Positions 1 through 13,977 are shown, numbered from the stretch's first letter. The stretch is DNA of 31,500 bases from Tubiluchus corallicola (GCA_030141605.1 JAQGDQ010000198.1:173501-205000), one strand, 5' to 3'. Made by a program: numbers and translations. The notes: generated by a model from the sequence alone, not told the origin.

Positions 1-306
1 ACTATTGTGTTTTATAAGTTGCGCAATTATAAGCTGCAGGACTGCGCGCACTAACTGAAAACAGTACATTATCAAACAAAAGTTTCAGCCCAGATTGCAG
101 CTTTTTGTTGCGCAGTTCTTAGTCAAATATATCTGCTCGCTTTCATAGTCATTTACAGATTTTGCAGCTTTTAGCTACGCAACAGAAAATTGCATGTGTG
201 TGTGGAGCCTAACAAAACGTAATTTTCAAGATTATTAGCATTTAATTCGTGCAACTGGCTATACTGTAGTACAAGCTGCATACAAAAAAGTTTTATTAAT
301 GAATAC
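1..306 (-). other. PDE11: Partial PDE11 intron 11
   Basis: Non-coding intron running off the left edge. No further PDE exon, repeat or RNA gene is visible in it. Confidence 0.7.
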
Positions 307-453
307 CTCGTAAGGCACGTGAAACTTAGCCATAATATTACACTCTAGAAACATTCGAACACAAGCTTGGCACGTTTCATCTTCGTTGAGAGGAAAATCA
401 CTAAATTCAAATTTCAATAGTGCGAATTCTTCTGCTGGTGGTATGGTGGCCGT
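307..453 (-). CDS. PDE11: PDE11 exon 11: N-terminal helices of the catalytic domain
   Basis: 49 codons, phase 0 at both ends, with a TTTTTTAG acceptor and a GAG|GTATTC donor. [12 protein letters not shown] and [18 protein letters not shown] match the early catalytic helices that precede 'LCRWLLTVRKNYR' in PDE11/PDE5. The next exon lies left of position 1. Confidence 0.92.
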
Positions 454-3400
454 CTAAAAAACAGTAAAAATAAAAACAAAATACCTACGGCACTGTTATG
501 TACAGATTCTGATGATTTAAAATCTTTTATCGAGCGACTCGACCCAAAGTAAGTAAGTAAGTAGTTTATTTAAAGTCGATTTTAAGGCGCTTAAAACATT
601 AGTTCACATGGGAACTATTATTGTCGACTAAAATTACTACAATTATTATAAAAACAATCAAAATGTTAACAGAAGCAAATTTGAAAGCTTACAATTAAAA
701 TAACTACGTTTCATTAAGTGTTAAAATGCTGAGCTGAAATTTAAAAATTATCATGTATTTACTCAAGCACAACTTGACATGCTGTTAAAAGGAATGTCGA
801 CAAAAACAGGTAAAATTATAAAATTACATAGTGAAACAAGTAAATAATTTCATTTCAAGCCAACATATGGAAGGCAAAGATAAGGCCGCGTTTCCACTGC
901 GCCGGCACAGACACGCACAGACACAGACTTTTTCTGTATGACTCACACGGAAAAAATTGATGCTATGGCCCGCCTTTGAATACCATTGTTTTACGCGTCT
1001 GTCGTTTCCACTGCGTCCGCACGGAAAGCCACGTATACGCACGGATCCGCACTTTAATTGTTCAACCTTTTTTTGTGTGGACGGACAAGCTCATTTTTAT
1101 AATGGAGGACGAACAGATCGTACACGCTGTGCAGATCAGACCTGCTTTGTATGACAAAAGTAATCCCAAATACAGCCACAGGGATTTTACAAGACAGCTG
1201 TGGGCCGAAGTGGCCTTTCAGCTTAATACTGAAGGTAGAATATATGTAGTTTTGTTATTAAATTAACGTTTCAGTAAATTTAGGCTTGATTTTGCGATGC
1301 TGTAGTGCATGCATTTTTTAAATTTGTAGTATATACATGTATTTATGCTCTCTATTGCCACAATATTTCGACTTTGCCCTGAAAATTGCATTAATTGTTG
1401 TGCTGTTACAGGGAGCAAATAATAAGCTTCAAAACATTGTTAGTTTTATAATAGTAACAAATTTTTTTATTTGAAGTGAATTCAACTAGTCCTATTTAAA
1501 TTCCCTTAGAAAACACGCTGTAAAAATTGCAACATACGGACGTGCAAAATCATAATCAACTGCAACATATAAGTAATAAGAAGGAGAAAAGCTACCGAAG
1601 ATAATTTTAAGCTTCGCACAAGATTTCATTGAAACTGTTACCGTTTGTGTTCACCACCAATTAAAAAATAGTCAGGTTACACTCGACCAATACGTTGCTG
1701 CTGCCAGGGCACTGAACCAGCAGGAGAAATAAAGTAATCCAAGAAGGCTTGTCTAGTACTCATTGCTGAATTTACTGAACGTCCACGCGTTTCTTCTACA
1801 TCCTGTATTGGTTGAAGGACAGCTTGGTTAGGTTCGTTGCATTCTAGGGAAGCCCGACCAGGTTCTTCATGAAGAATAAAATTATGCAATGCGCTTATGG
1901 CTTTCACCATTTCACACGCAAAAGGTACTTGCACCTGCATTGGCTGATGTAAAAATATGAATAATAATTTCATGCTAAGATTCAATTAATTAATTGTTGG
2001 TTCTGTTTACCTTAGCGTAACAACAAGGCGCTGTTCTGGTGAAATACAATCCCGAAAATGTATGTTTTGTTTCTTAAGATGTTCAGAACACAAATCAAGT
2101 AAAGTTCGGAAGGCTGCAGGTTGCAGCAAAACTTTTGGCTCATTAATTACGTATTTTACGGAATGAGTGCGGTCCCAATGGAAACAACTTTTGCGGACGT
2201 AAAACGTGCGGACAGAAAAGTCTGTGTCTGTACGTGACTCTGCGGACGCAGTGGAAACGCGGCCTAAATCGCTCACTTCGCTTTATTTACAAAGATATTG
2301 AGCTTGGCAGGAACTCTTGCATCATTTTAAGTCATCCCACGTTTTTGATTCTTTATACTGAAACGAGTGCAAACCGCACTTCGTAGTTCGTAATTTCTAG
2401 GATCAAGACTCCTCTGAAGGAGTAGTTTGAGTTTCGCATTTCAAACATTTCGCTTATCTAGGATTCAATGATTTGTAAACTTCCTTTAACAAGAACTCCT
2501 GATGCATTTTATTTATGCTAGAAACTTTGCTCTTTTTAAGCATTCTTTGCTCTTTCTAGCAGTGAGTTGTAATTAGACGAATAATCATTAAAGAGTATGC
2601 ACAGAACTTGTCTCGTATTTGCATCACCTGAATGACCAACGAAGGACTACGTAAAGTTGGCGCGAATAAAGCTTTGGTAAGCTGTAAAAGTTTGCTTTAG
2701 TGCTGTTGCTGTGGGATATTCATTTGCCTTCCAGCCTTTCTGCAGATGTCTGATACCTGCTCTTTAAAACTGAAATTTTTATCCGAGCAATTTGATCGAC
2801 TTTTCTTCACTTATACGTTCATTATTAATAGTCAAAGCAGTATTAGATTGATTTTGATCTGTACTAGCTGACATGTAGTGAAATTTATTAGTGCTCACTT
2901 TCATCTGATTGTAAAGAAACCCTTGCAGGATATTTTTACCACCGTTTGTAAGGTGATTGTTTACTTGTTGATAGTTTTCTGCTAGGCAATTAGTGTATTA
3001 CTATCTGCAGAAGTGGCTATAGTGCTGTTTTCTGCGAATTGAATTAATGTTATTACTTTTATATTTTATTATATACTAACATATATATGGCGCTATATAG
3101 TACTATGATTGATTTGATAACCACATTGGTCCTCATTATGCATATGTTCACAATAATGGTTGCAACACTTTCTCCTGTCTTAAATTGCCTTTAATTTGCT
3201 CATTTTTTTCTCCTAGGAAAATGTATGTGTATAAAATTGCATGTATTGTTTGAGATAATAAATAAACAGATAGAATAATACCCGAATTTAGCAATTTTAG
3301 GAATTTCTGTGAAGTGTAAACACGATGAGATAATGGATTTTAATTTAAAATATAATCTTCATTAAAAAGCTATTAAAATATTTACTAGAAACTATAAAAT

Positions 3401-6400
3401 ATGAAACTAGGATAAAAGGTATATACAGCACAGATATAAATTTTACAGATAAAAATGGCTAGTTAAAAGCACAAAGAGCAAGGCTACTTATATAAAATTA
3501 TGCCTGTTAAAAGACGATTATTAAGATTTACATTTTTTAAAGGCTTTGGGGCACAGCCGACAGACTCACGGAGCTGATTTCAGATTCTAATTATTCTGTT
3601 TGAGAAAAAAGGTTTTAAATCGGCAGTGAGTAGGCTGTGTTACTTCAAGCGGTTGCCCCTGGTTAGGTTAGATAAAAGTGCTTTGCTAAAAAATACATCT
3701 TTGTCTATAGTATTACCTCCAGATAAATATAGAAAAACACATTGTCAGATCGCAGTGTATTTGACGAAGTTCACGTGGCTCAAGATTTAAAAATGCTAAT
3801 CGGTCGGGGTACGACGTATTGCCAAATTGCACCTAGCAAATAATCTGCGAGTGAACAACCGCTGAAAATTTTCAACAAATCAAAATTATTTAGTAAAATG
3901 GGTGCCAAGTTAGAGTACAATACTACCTTGAAGGGGAACATAAGTTTTGCACGCAGGGATAGCAAAGCATCGAAACAGCAAGTTGCTAACACGATTGGTT
4001 TTTTGTTAAAAACAGACTAAAAACACAGAAGGCAGAATCACATCGTAACGTGGATTTTTTTAGCCAATATGCAAAACAATACACTTGTTTACAGAAATGG
4101 CAAGTTGCCACTTTCATTTCCATACAGCTGTTTGGTCAGCAGCATACTGAATTGAACAGATTTCTGCACAATTATATAACTTAATGTCGTCTGCGTACAT
4201 TTTACAACTTGCACAACAACAAATGATAAACAATAGCGGACCAATAATACTACCTTGGCGAACACCAGGAGAAAGGGACATAATCATTTGAGGCGTCATC
4301 CACAACAACTTTTTGTGATCGACCCGCAAGAAAATTTTCAATCCATTTACAGAGCATACCATTAATACTATTGGCTTTCAATTTTGTCAAAATCTTTGGG
4401 TGATACACAGAATCAAAAACTTTTTTGAAGTCTATACGTACTACATCAATAGAGTGTTTATCGTTTAACAAGACCAACGCTTAGCACAAAACCGATGCTG
4501 TTATTTGCTAATAATGCTGTGCCGACTTAAAAGGGATAGCATTTCATTACAAATACAACTTTCCACAATTTTACACGAAACAGAGGTTAGGGAAACCGGT
4601 CTGTAGTTGCTAGGCTTGAGCTTTCACCTTTTTTGTATATTGAAACGATGTCAGCAATCATCCACTCAGACGAGAGCTCACCTGTACTAAAAGACTTATT
4701 AAAAATCAAAGACAAAGATAGCTAGCCATATGACATCAATAAGTTGGTTAAAAAGAATTGAGGGTATACCGTCAGGTGTGCGACTTGTTTTACATTTTAA
4801 TTTTTGTATAGCTTGTAGGGGGGAGTGAGGGGGGAATCTGACAGAGTCAAGTGAAACCCCAGCCGGAGTTGTGGATTCAGTGGAAAGGAACATCCTCCAT
4901 TGTCTACAGTAAAAAAGTCGCTGAAAACATTTATTCAACAGTGCATCTTTTTCAAAGTCAGGTGTGATTATTTTAAGAATGCTTGATAAACCACACTTGA
5001 GATTCTTGTAATGAATCTTACGAATATTCATACGGACACAACGATAAATCAGAGCCCTGTATGCCAAAGTTGTCCATGCAAATGCGCTCACTAAGGCACC
5101 AAAACAAACATGTTTTGCGTGTTGTGTTTCTTACAGAAACGAAAATCGTGAAGGAATAAGAAACCAACAGCGAAAGTAGGACAAATAAATGGCGAGACTG
5201 AGCATAAAGTCTAGTTTACAAAGTTTAGTTTTCACACCCAGATCAAATCAATAACACAAATATTAGACAATGAACTTGATCCATTCACATGAGTAACATT
5301 TTAAGGAGCAGCTCTATAACATAACAAAAAACTGGAATGATGTAACCATTTAACTACACAATTTAACTTGTTCTCATAATATCAGCCAAATCAACTTTCA
5401 GGTATTGTCATGATCCAAACACAAGAGTGCCAAATTAACGCGGAACCTTTTTCACCTTTTGTCAATACGGCATGGGAAAATGAACAACCAGAAAATTAAT
5501 CACGTGCTCTACAAGTGAATGGTACGTTGACTTCATAATGCCATTTTGCGCACTCTGTAAATGAGCCCGCGAGGCAACGGGTGTTATTTCAAGTTTACTA
5601 AATTACAAAAATGCGATTAAGTAAAAGATATCTGGCAGTCATAAAAAAATCAATAATATTTATGTTGGTAATAGTGGTATTAAAAATCTTAAGTGAAGTA
5701 AAAGAACATTTACTAGAGAGACGTCAGTTTAATGAGAAATTTGAAATTCGTAGCAGCTATAGTTTTAACGCTAACAACGTCGCACCAAAGAGAAAGCTAA
5801 TTTTGTTTTGGAACAAATTATACAAAGCTGACTTCTTCTACTTCGGAAATGGCAGTAAACCATTCGAACAATGTCACAAATTAGGTCGAAATTTTGAGAC
5901 GACAAACGACAAATATCGCTTGAGCGAAAGCGACGCCGTTATTGTGCATATGACTAACTGGTCTAAGGTCATTCCTCCTTTCCCTGCACACCGCCTCCCT
6001 GGACAAAGATGGGTTTTCTTTTTAAAGGAAACGCCAATCAGAATGGATCTCAGCACGAAAGGAAAAAACCCAAATCTGTGGCACTTGAACAACTTTTTTA
6101 ACTGGACAATGACTTATCGTCTCGATTCCGATATTCCGCAACCGTTTGGAAGCGTTGTTCGACTTCCTGAGCCACAGTTACAGTTTGCAAGAAACTTCGC
6201 AAAAGGTAAAACAAAACTAGTCGCCTGGTTTGTAAGTAATTGTGTTTATGATTTCTCTGGTCGCATGGAGTATGCAAAAGAGCTGCAAAATTATATATCC
6301 GTTGATATATACGGTGAATGCGGTACCCTCACTTGTGCGAAGAAAGATTCGCGTTGCAATGTCATACTAAAAACGGAATACAAATTTTACTTATCATATG

Positions 6401-8341
6401 AGAATGCTTTCTGTCGTGACTATATTACCGAAAAAGTGTACGACAGACTAAAATTAAGTGATTTAATACCAGTGGTTAGAGGAGAGGTGAACTACACAGA
6501 GTTAACTCCCCCTCATTCAGTCATCAATGCAGCAGATTTTAATTCACCCAGACAACTTGCAAATTATCTGTTATATCTGGATAAAAATGACACGGCGTAT
6601 TCGGAATATTTTGCTTGGAAACAGAATTATGCTATTGCAACAGATTATAAACGAAGCTTTTGTCATTTGTGTGAAAAGCTCAATAACCCACTTGAACCAA
6701 CCAAAGTATACGATATACAAGATTAGTGGGTCAAGCAAGGAAATTGCATTGAGCAACAAAGTGTATAAATGCTTTAATAAAAAGATCCTATATTATTTTC
6801 TAGGTTTGTGGTAATTTTTTCTGGTGACAACAATTATATATATATATATATATATATATAGTTTGCCTTTAGCAGTGTAAGCTTTTATTTTATTAACTAA
6901 CACTGATTGATTGCCTCTGTAAACTTTTACAAAAACTAAAAATTATGATTTATTTAATTAATATGATCGTGGATGTAGAAATTCTGAATTGGTGTGTATG
7001 TTGTCATACTGGCGTGATGGTACTTCATATTTGGTTAGTATTAATGATTTTAATTTTGTTAGAGGCAGAGAATGGTAAAGGTAATGGTAGTGGTAGTAGT
7101 AGTACCATTACCACCCGTTCTGGTAGAGAATTCCAAAGTGTTTTGCTCCTCTACATATCATAAACATACATAAAATAATAATGTGGTTAAATAGCGTCTA
7201 TACAAAACATCATTCAACGATTCATCCTAACATAACAGAGCAATGGAGTTTGTTTTATATGTTACATAATTAGCATCATATAATACGTATGCTTTGAACC
7301 GCGAACAGAGCCGGGGCACTAGTGCTGGCCGTGTTTAGTGCACTAACACACATTGATCCGGCCTGTAGCTCATCTTTCTCTTCGCCAGATTAGGAGACAA
7401 TTAACTAAACACACCACAATTTTATTTTATAAAACTCTGATGCTTTCACACTATCTTTCCGGATTCCACTTTTCGAAAAGCAAGAAAGGATTTTATACTA
7501 TTAAATACCTTGCAAACTACGCACTCAAATCAACACCTGGCTTTCTAGGTTAATCTTCAAAAACATGCATGCTGCTGCCGAATGAAAAAAAAATCACTAA
7601 AAATTTTGATTTTAGGAACACACACAGACTATTTTACTTTTTGTTTATGTTCAAATACATCAGTAACGTTAATATGCCGTTCATACAACATAGGTTACTA
7701 TTTTTACCCAACCAAATTTTAAGTTTGAAAACTTTTAACTTAAAAGAAGTCAACCACTATATGACCAAAAACAAGCTTTATCTATGAGAATGTTTTCCCT
7801 TTGGAAATCAAACAAGCTGTAAAAAAATAAAGAAAGAAATGCATCAACGATGGATTCGAATATCCAATATGCATAAATGATAAAATTCATTCGAACTCAT
7901 TTTTCATTTCTTCTCGCCCATATACATCAGAATTACCGATTAATGAAAGGACAAAATTTTATTTATTTTAGCTTTATTTTAAAGAAATAGCAATACGTAT
8001 TCTGAAGTTATTCATTTTAGTACACAAATTAAATTTTATTGTGTCGTAGTCAATTTATTGTTTAATTCGATTGTATTATTAGTTTATCTAAAAGTTATTT
8101 AAATTGGTGAAAACTAACTGTACTGTATTTTAATTATTATTGTATAAAATTTTTGGTGATATGTCATTTCTGTTCGTCTTTTTAATTTTATACATGTGGT
8201 TATAATTTGAATTTTTTAACTTGCACTTTTGTCATCAAGCAGTGGTGGTTTTTAACCATTGTCACTAGCTGCAACATGAATTTGCAATATTTATAGTTTT
8301 CGTTGGTTTTAAATTAATAAAGATGCATATATATATACTAT

Positions 8342-8407
<66 letters not shown>

Positions 8408-11400
8408 GCACGCACGCACGCACGCGCGCGCGCGCGTCAGATAACGGCGTTCAGGCTTTACTACGTTACAAAAAAATAACAAAGTAGTAGAGAAACTGTT
8501 TTTCATTTTCTTTATTAATGAAAGAGAGCAAAAATAGACACTGCCTGGATACTACTTTCTTATTTGAAGTTTAGGAACCTGTGCTAGCCCGCTCATCTTA
8601 AAACGTAATGTCTTAGCTGCAGGTTCTCATAAATTTTGATCATTTGCTTACCTCCTAGAATTAAGATTAGTTTCATTAATTCACATATTAATAAAGCGCT
8701 GAATTTGGTTACTTACTATAAGTTTTTCGGCTTCATTTTCCTGTGCTGTTGCATGATACGACAACACCTCTAAAGCTACACTCTGTTTTGCCATCAATTT
8801 GGTTGCGTTCTCATACATCTGGGTATTGTGTATCCCCAAGCCACAAAATATCGCAAATGCCTACATTCATTAAAACAATGTAAACATGAACAAGCACTTG
8901 TTACTTCTCAAACAATGTGGTTGACGGATTACACAAATGAATGCATAAAATAATTATGATATTGCTTGGGGAAATATTACGCTGCGGTGGAAAAACACAC
9001 CACTTTGCAGCACTATTATCAGTTTGTAGTAAAGTTTGTGTGCATTAATTGCAAGAAAGAATATTATTGTTATATTATTATCCAAGCAGAAACGTTTTTT
9101 AGACACACAAAAAGTAGCAACATGGTTGCACGTCTGTAATTTAATTGCTTAATTTCTCCAATTACCGCAAAATGTCACAAAGAATTAGAATAACAAAGAT
9201 GGATCACCATTCGCTTAAGTGGCTTTTAAATCAGTTAAATGATTACCAGTTAACCGTAACGTGAAGCTAATAGCAGAGTTGCTAAAATAACCTTTCTCGA
9301 ATTTTCCATGGCAAAATTTTCCATACGAAATACCATAATCCTCTTACAATTACCATTTTAACAATAAATCATTTTTATCAATTAACAAATAATAAAAAAC
9401 GTTCTTACCTCGAATATATTGGCATCCTGATCGGTGAAAGGTTGCCCGTTGATCTTATTAATGAGTTGTGCCACACCAATGATGATATTTTCACTGTCAA
9501 ATATGGGCATACAAAGAACGTTTTTAGTTTGAAAATCGCCTTCTTCTTCTTCCCCCTAAAATACGACAAAAATAATACGCTTCCGCGAAGTAACAAAACT
9601 TTCTCTAATTTCTTTAATTTTGCCAACCTTCTCTGATTACAGGAAAAAATACGACAAAAATAACCTTCCGCGAAGTAAAGAAAATTTTCCTAATTTCTTT
9701 AATTTTGCTAATATTGTTTGATTATAGGAAATATATTACCACAGTTTAATGCAAATTTTCTTTGCCATGCACTATTTTAACTTAAAAGTTCTAAAGATGA
9801 CTAAACATTACGATATAGTCGAGAGACTTTTAAAAATATATTACATGATGTGTACGGTTTTGCCGGTTTGCTTTTTTTGGTCGGACACAGGCCTATTGAA
9901 GCAATATTTCAGTTTGAACGAGATAAACAAACCTCCAACAACATCCTACGTACCAACAACGAGGTTCCTTCGTTCTCAAACACATTTGTATTGAATTTTT
10001 CAGTCAGTTCTGACATACTGATTGATATAAATAACGAAAAAACCACAGGCAAAGTGAAATCATTCTTCAAAAATGAAATTTAAATTTTTAAGCAAAGCGA
10101 AGACCTACTGATGTATAATAGCTCACCGTTAACTGGAATTTATCGTGGTTTTCAGCATCTTCAATATTTAACACCTAAAAAGTAAAAAAGTTCACCCATA
10201 TCAATTGGATTTGAACCCAGTATCATTTTGAGCGGCCCGAACGTAACCCTGATAAAAAGGCTTATAAAAAAAGCATTCATCACACAGAAACAAAATGGAC
10301 CGGCAATTCATCATGTTCTTTTTATTATTTAGTACTCTGCCTTTAGAAGAGCAAAAGACGTTAGTGAATTGATGTTCCCAAGATTGTGTCCATGTGTAGC
10401 AAACGAAATTAACCATTGCCCAGATTAAACCTGGGTGTAGTTTGGTCCAGGCCAGAGCATGTCGCGAGAATAAACTGTCCTAGTCCAAACTATAACCGGG
10501 GTGTAAAATATCCTAGGCCAGACTAGGCCTCTAGACCACGGTGACTCCAAGGAATGGCTGACCTATCCGGCGAACTTCAATCTACAGTCAATCGCAGGAC
10601 ATGCACTTTATCTTGAAAACAAACATGATCATTTTGATGTTATCACTATTTGTTTAACTTTGCCCATTTATACTGTAGGGAGGACTTGCTTGTCTTAGAA
10701 GTTGAAGTTTCAGGACGTTATAACTTTTGTCACATTATGAACAGTCAAGGTAATTGAACATTTTATTACAATTGCATTATGTTGTTTTGGATATATTCTT
10801 TTATTTTAATGTGTAAACACTACTGAGAAGTGTTATAGTAATCTTCGATCTTTGTTGAATCTAATATTTTTACTGATTGTGGTTTTCCTAATTAAAGTAA
10901 TAAAAATCTGTGTGTTCAGTGCCGTGGGCTTATTTTACGATTAACGTCAGTTAGATTTTTCATTTAGCTTACCTAACAAAGCTGAAATCCCAATAAAATG
11001 TTGTAAAATTAAGTAATTCTTGTGTATATCACTCAAAACTGCTGATATCATGGGGGGGGGTATAATCTGGCCTGGGAGTATGAATTGGCCTAAGCCGTAA
11101 TATGCCCCTGGGTATAATCTAGTCTAGGCAGGATTAGGCTAGTCTAGGCTAGTCTAATCTAGTCGGGTATAGTCTAGACTGGGCTGATACACCGGTACTT
11201 TTTATTTCCAAGAAAAACAGAAAATGATTGAAATAAAAGCCTACCTCACCAGTACCAGCCACATGTCTTGCTATCTGAGCGTGGTAAGATGACTTCAGCT
11301 TCTCGGCACTAATTTAAAAAAATCATTATTGGGTAACGTAATTGCAGAACGCTTTTTATTGTGATTTACGGGCTTCTGTTGATTTTACATCTCCTTAATG

Positions 11401-13887
11401 GTTTCCCCTATAAATACACTAGTCATTACAGCTAAAATATCAAGCTCATTACAGCTAAGATCTCTCAGGAGATCTTGTGTGTATGCTTTCGATGAAACAA
11501 AATCACAAAGGACGTTAGCAAGCAGGTAAAATAATCTCAAGCGTTGTATTATTTCAGCAACCTCTCAAGTTTTAATGAGACAGACGCCTTACAGGAACGA
11601 GAAAATAATCTTCCAGTTTCCTGAATCCGCGCTGCCCTAGAATGTGCGAACAACGCTTATGGAGATGCTGCTGGTGCTTCTACTGCTGCTGCTGCTGATG
11701 ATGATGATTGTGGTAATAATGTTGATGGTGGTGTTATTGCTGCTGTTACTACTAATGCTGTTGATGCTTGCTTGTTTTTATGATTGCTAAATTGTGGTGC
11801 TTATGTTGCTGCAACTTTCGCTACCGCCACTGAAAGTTCAAGAGTTGTTGTTGTTGTTCTTGTTGTGTTGTTTTTGTTGCCGTTGCCGTTATCGTTATCA
11901 TTGTTGCGTGTTGCTGTTGCTGTCATTGTCGTTATTAATTACCACAATTAATAACTCACCTTGGAAAAATCAGGTCGTCTGGATGTTTCGCTAGTAACTC
12001 AAACGCTTTAGAAAATGAAATTTCCTAAAAAATTATAAAGTTGCAATAATTACTAATCATTATTTTCATGTGGCTTGCTGGGAGCTGACTAATGTTTATA
12101 ATCACACAGTGCACTGGGCAGTAAATGACGATCCTGGGCAAAACAGAGGATATACTTACGCAATTTTCTAACAAAACAGCTTTATCACAGTGCATTATAT
12201 ATTCGTGATTCGTATGTAAGCAGCAACATAATGATGGATATGGAACAGTAATTAAATATAGGCCTAATTTTGACGCGACCTTTAAACGTAAATACATATA
12301 ATTTACAGCCTAGTGAATCGGCAATAAAATGTGTAAAAGATTTTTCTTGAAATTAAGATTATAGCAGACAAAGCAATTGCAAAAACAGTGGTGAAAGATT
12401 AGCTAGTAGACAATATGGTGTTTTAGATACGCAAAGCAAATTTGACATCAAAAGTGCAGCAGACAAAATCTCACGAAAGATTTGTGGTTGAATGTCACAG
12501 CTTCCTCAGTTAATTTTATATGGTTTTATTCAAAAATCTATAATACACATTGAATGATTAGATCATTATGGGAAAAACAGATCCACAGGGAATAACAAGA
12601 CTACCAAAGCGTTTCTTCGAGAATGCTGCTTGTAGTAATTTTTATTTCTCGGTCTACAATGTCACTAAATATTATTCATAATATACTGACTATTGATATT
12701 TACGGACAGTTAAATATAAAAAAATGCATCTATATTATAACGAATGATACTATATGCATTTCTTCTAGTTTTGCGGCAAAAGTCCAATATCCTAGTCCTA
12801 TTAACAACACCTGATGGTGAACAATACCCAGTTAATTATAATGGTGCACACTTAGAAATGGATGTTATATCACACAGCAAAACAGTTCACTGGTCGATAA
12901 AACGACATACTGTGCACACGTTCGTCGTGACCATAGACAAACAACACTTCACTACAATAATATAGGCAACAAATAATGACCGAACACACAAAGAAATCTA
13001 AAACCACACGATAAAGAATAATAAATAACCAAGCTGGTACACTGAATAGTTTGACGAAACTGTTCGCTTTAGATTGTACAAGAAAGTACGTGCAAGAAAT
13101 ACTTCGGGGTGAAAATTTTTATCGTTAGCGTTGCTTTATCGTCGCAGTTTTTTTTGTTTTTTTTTTTTGATGCGGGTCTTTCGCAGTAAAAAATACTGGT
13201 ATCATCCCAGTCATAGACGCAAAAAGAAAAAAGTGTTTTCTCCACTTAATTTATGGAAACTTTTTGCAACGCTATTTTGATATAGAATACAAGCTTTAGT
13301 TCATTTCTAACAATTCTCAAAACATATTTCCCAAGCATTCACATAGGTGCAACAAACATTTCGTTATAGTCACGAAAATCTAACACTTATTTCAGAATAG
13401 CAAAGAAAGTGAAGAAACGTCAGATTAAGGTTTGACAAAAGGACATATAAAGGTAAGTTCACAATGAGCACTTGCGACATATGAGTGCACAAAAGATAGA
13501 CTATCTATAACAAACAACCCCTTATTTGGATAATACCTCTTTAAATGGAAATAACTTTGAGAAAACATCCTTGCGTTTCTAGAAAATTATAGGAAATTGC
13601 AAAATGACAAAAAGTTAATAACAAACCCTAATGTCTTGTTACGACACAAGTCATAACTAGGCACTAAACAATTACAGCAATGAACTTGTAACAAATCTTT
13701 CGAGGACACGACATGTTCATTATAATAAAATTTATTGACGATTTACAAGCCATGCAATTGCAATTGCAATTACAAGTTACAAAACATTACATAAACAATG
13801 CAGTACATTACAATGAAGAAAAAAAACTACACAGACAAAACCCCGCACATGGGGTATAATCGTCAACACAATACACAATAAAACACA

Positions 13888-13977
<90 letters not shown>

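Larger units (their letters stand above)
884..2264. mobile_element. PIF/Harbinger-type DNA transposon, internally deleted
   Basis: The 1381-bp element is flanked by TAA on both sides (881-883 and 2265-2267), the 3-bp target duplication typical of PIF/Harbinger. Both ends begin GGCCGCGTTTCCACTGCG inward, and the inverted repeats stay similar for ~50 bp (884-~936 and ~2212-2264). A second, diverged copy of the terminal sequence lies inside the left end (~1004-1057), with related motifs near 2165-2215. Inside are a MADF-type exon reading rightward and two transposase pieces reading leftward. The DDE catalytic middle is missing, so this copy should be non-autonomous. Confidence 0.88.

Noticed and set aside
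2007-2276. Met at 2276 as the start of the Harbinger transposase
   Set aside because: It lies outside the inverted repeat and target duplication, so it cannot be the element's native start.
8309-8506. Val/Cys repeat open frame
   Set aside because: It is the translation of the compound CA/GC microsatellite.
10190-10280. GGGTTCAAATCC on the minus strand, like a tRNA T-arm (B box)
   Set aside because: No matching A box, anticodon arm or acceptor stem could be folded around it, so neither a tRNA nor a SINE is supported.
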